The notes beneath the pieces were generated by a model, which was not told the DNA's origin, ran no database searches, and worked only from the letters and a program-made list of their open reading frames with translations. DNA of 64,000 bases from Muscardinus avellanarius (lineage: Eukaryota; Chordata; Mammalia; Rodentia; Gliridae). Location of the stretch: NCBI GenBank assembly GCA_963383645.1, contig OY726573.1, forward strand, positions 13,210,989 to 13,274,988, given 5' to 3'. The position numbers and the translations under genes are program-made. Shown one piece after another: positions 62,936-64,000 of this stretch (position 1 is the first letter of the stretch; each line of letters starts with the position of its first letter).

Positions 62936-63029
62936 AAATAGCGCCACCTTCAGGATTGCTGCCATTTCTGCATACCAATAGCAGTTGTGTTGTTAGTGTT
63001 GTTTACTAACATGTTTCTTTCAATCAATT

Positions 63030-63474
63030 TTTTTTTTCTTTGTGGTACTGGGAACTGAACCCAGGAGCATTGTACCTCCCAACTGCATCTCCAGCCCTTT
63101 GATTCGTTGGTTGATTGATTGATTGGGGGTTTTATTTTTGTGTTCATTTATTTATTTATTTTCGTTTTGTTTTTTGGTGGCACTGGGGATGGAACCCTTC
63201 TACCTCCGGGCTACACTCCCAGACCTATTTTATATTTTATTTGGAAACAGGATCTCTTAAGCCCGCGAGGCTGGCTTTGAACCTGATGATCCTCCTGTCT
63301 CCACCAGGGATTACAAGCGTACACTACCACACCCGGCTTGATTTTGTTTTGAAACAGGGTCTCACTAGGTCACTGAGGGCCTTGCTAAGTTTCTGTGGCT
63401 GGCCTTGAACCTGAGCTCCTCCTGTCTCTGCCTCCCAAGTCCTGGGATTCCGGGTGTGTACCACCACGCCAAGC
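63030..63474 (-). mobile_element. antisense B1-dID SINE hosting a nested SINE, with target duplication
   Basis: TCTTTCAATCAATT (63016-63029) and TCTTTCAGTCAATT (63475-63488) enclose outer dID (to about 63100), an inner hairpin-subfamily SINE (about 63165-63340) and outer B1 (63341-63474). Confidence 0.93.
63165..63340 (-). mobile_element. nested antisense B1-dID SINE, hairpin subfamily
   Basis: GCACTGGGGATGGAACCC, TCTCTTAAGCCCGCGAGGC, ending CCACACCCGGC; inserted at the outer linker. Confidence 0.9.
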
Positions 63475-63488
63475 TCTTTCAGTCAATT

Positions 63489-64000
63489 GTGAGCTAACCT
63501 AGCTTTTTAATTTCACCTGGTCCTTGCAATTATTTATGAAATCGCAAGCTTGATATTCATAAAGTAAATACTCAGTCTAACAGCATTTTTTAAGGGCTCG
63601 CCCCTGGGCCCCCCACAACTCTCTAATAAACCACCAGGCCATCAATTCAAGTGACCCTCTTTCTCTACTTTGTAAAACACTGACACAGCTCCCCAGCTTG
63701 GAAGGAATCCACGATGCAGCTGGGCTTTCCAAACTGCTCTGTGGAGTTCAAATTTCACTTGAAAACGATGAGAAGAAAGAAAAAATCAGTCTTTTTAAAA
63801 ATAGAAGCCGTCACTCCTGAAGAATTTCACAGAGCTGGGTCTTAAAATGCGCAATGTAGCAGAATCTCAAATCGTTCTTGGTCAAGTAACTACCATATAG
63901 ATAAGGATCCTTAAAGGAGGAAGGGGGAGCCATAGAGTGTGCTAGCAGGGAGCTGGCTCGGGCAGCAAAATCAGCTAAGAGGAGCCCACTTTTCCCAGCC
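63489..64000. other. repeat-free block at window end
   Basis: No repeats over about 510 bp. TGCAATTATTTATGAAATCG and GATATTCATAAAGTAAAT are homeodomain-type words. Confidence 0.45.

Overview
The window is non-coding mammalian genomic DNA, almost certainly from a rodent of the squirrel-related clade or another lineage that carries B1-dID SINEs (squirrels, mountain beaver, dormice, beaver). The evidence is the dominant repeat: a dimer of a 7SL-derived B1 monomer joined through an A-rich linker to a shortened tRNA-Ala-type ID monomer (dID). About 70 copies occur on both strands. Full ID elements, MIR, L2, old L1, MaLR (MLT1-type) LTRs and hAT fossils complete a typical Glires landscape. I found no exon, rRNA or tRNA gene that I can defend. 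Most long open frames lie in simple repeats, tandem arrays or SINEs.

Layout. 1-4.9 kb: SINEs and four solo LTRs of two families, each with a short target-site duplication. 4.9-12 kb: SINE clusters around two repeat-poor stretches (4.93-5.9 and 7.1-8.25 kb) and a MaLR LTR broken by a later insertion. 12-17.2 kb: ancient repeats, a 5'-truncated antisense L1, a 640-bp (ATCC)n tract and L2 pieces. 17.27-22.17 kb: a 4.86-kb composite retroposon. 22-41 kb: SINEs mixed with L1M, MLT1, MIR, L2 and MER5A-like fossils, an LTR inside a SINE inside an MLT1, and one possible decayed processed pseudogene near 37 kb. 41-55 kb: more SINEs (several nested), L1M ORF2-end/3'UTR fossils and a short interstitial telomeric repeat. 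55-64 kb: SINEs alternating with repeat-free blocks (56.2-57.2, 60.8-61.9 and 63.5-64.0 kb) that look like conserved non-coding DNA.

The standout is the element at 17,289-22,151. It has an 18-bp perfect target-site duplication, an A-rich 3' tail and an L1-endonuclease-type target. Inside are a GC-rich array of eight ~125-bp units forming a 498-bp higher-order repeat, a ~500-bp non-repetitive linker, a ~2.85-kb GC-rich array of ~100-bp units (each two ~50-bp halves), and a 3' end that aligns with the 3' end of the L1 at 12.8 kb. This architecture resembles hominoid SVA and gibbon LAVA but uses different parts. It looks like a non-autonomous, L1-mobilised VNTR retroposon that I cannot match to any family I know. 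A second theme is repeated SINE-into-SINE nesting, with younger SINEs inserted in the A-rich linker between B1 and dID of older copies.
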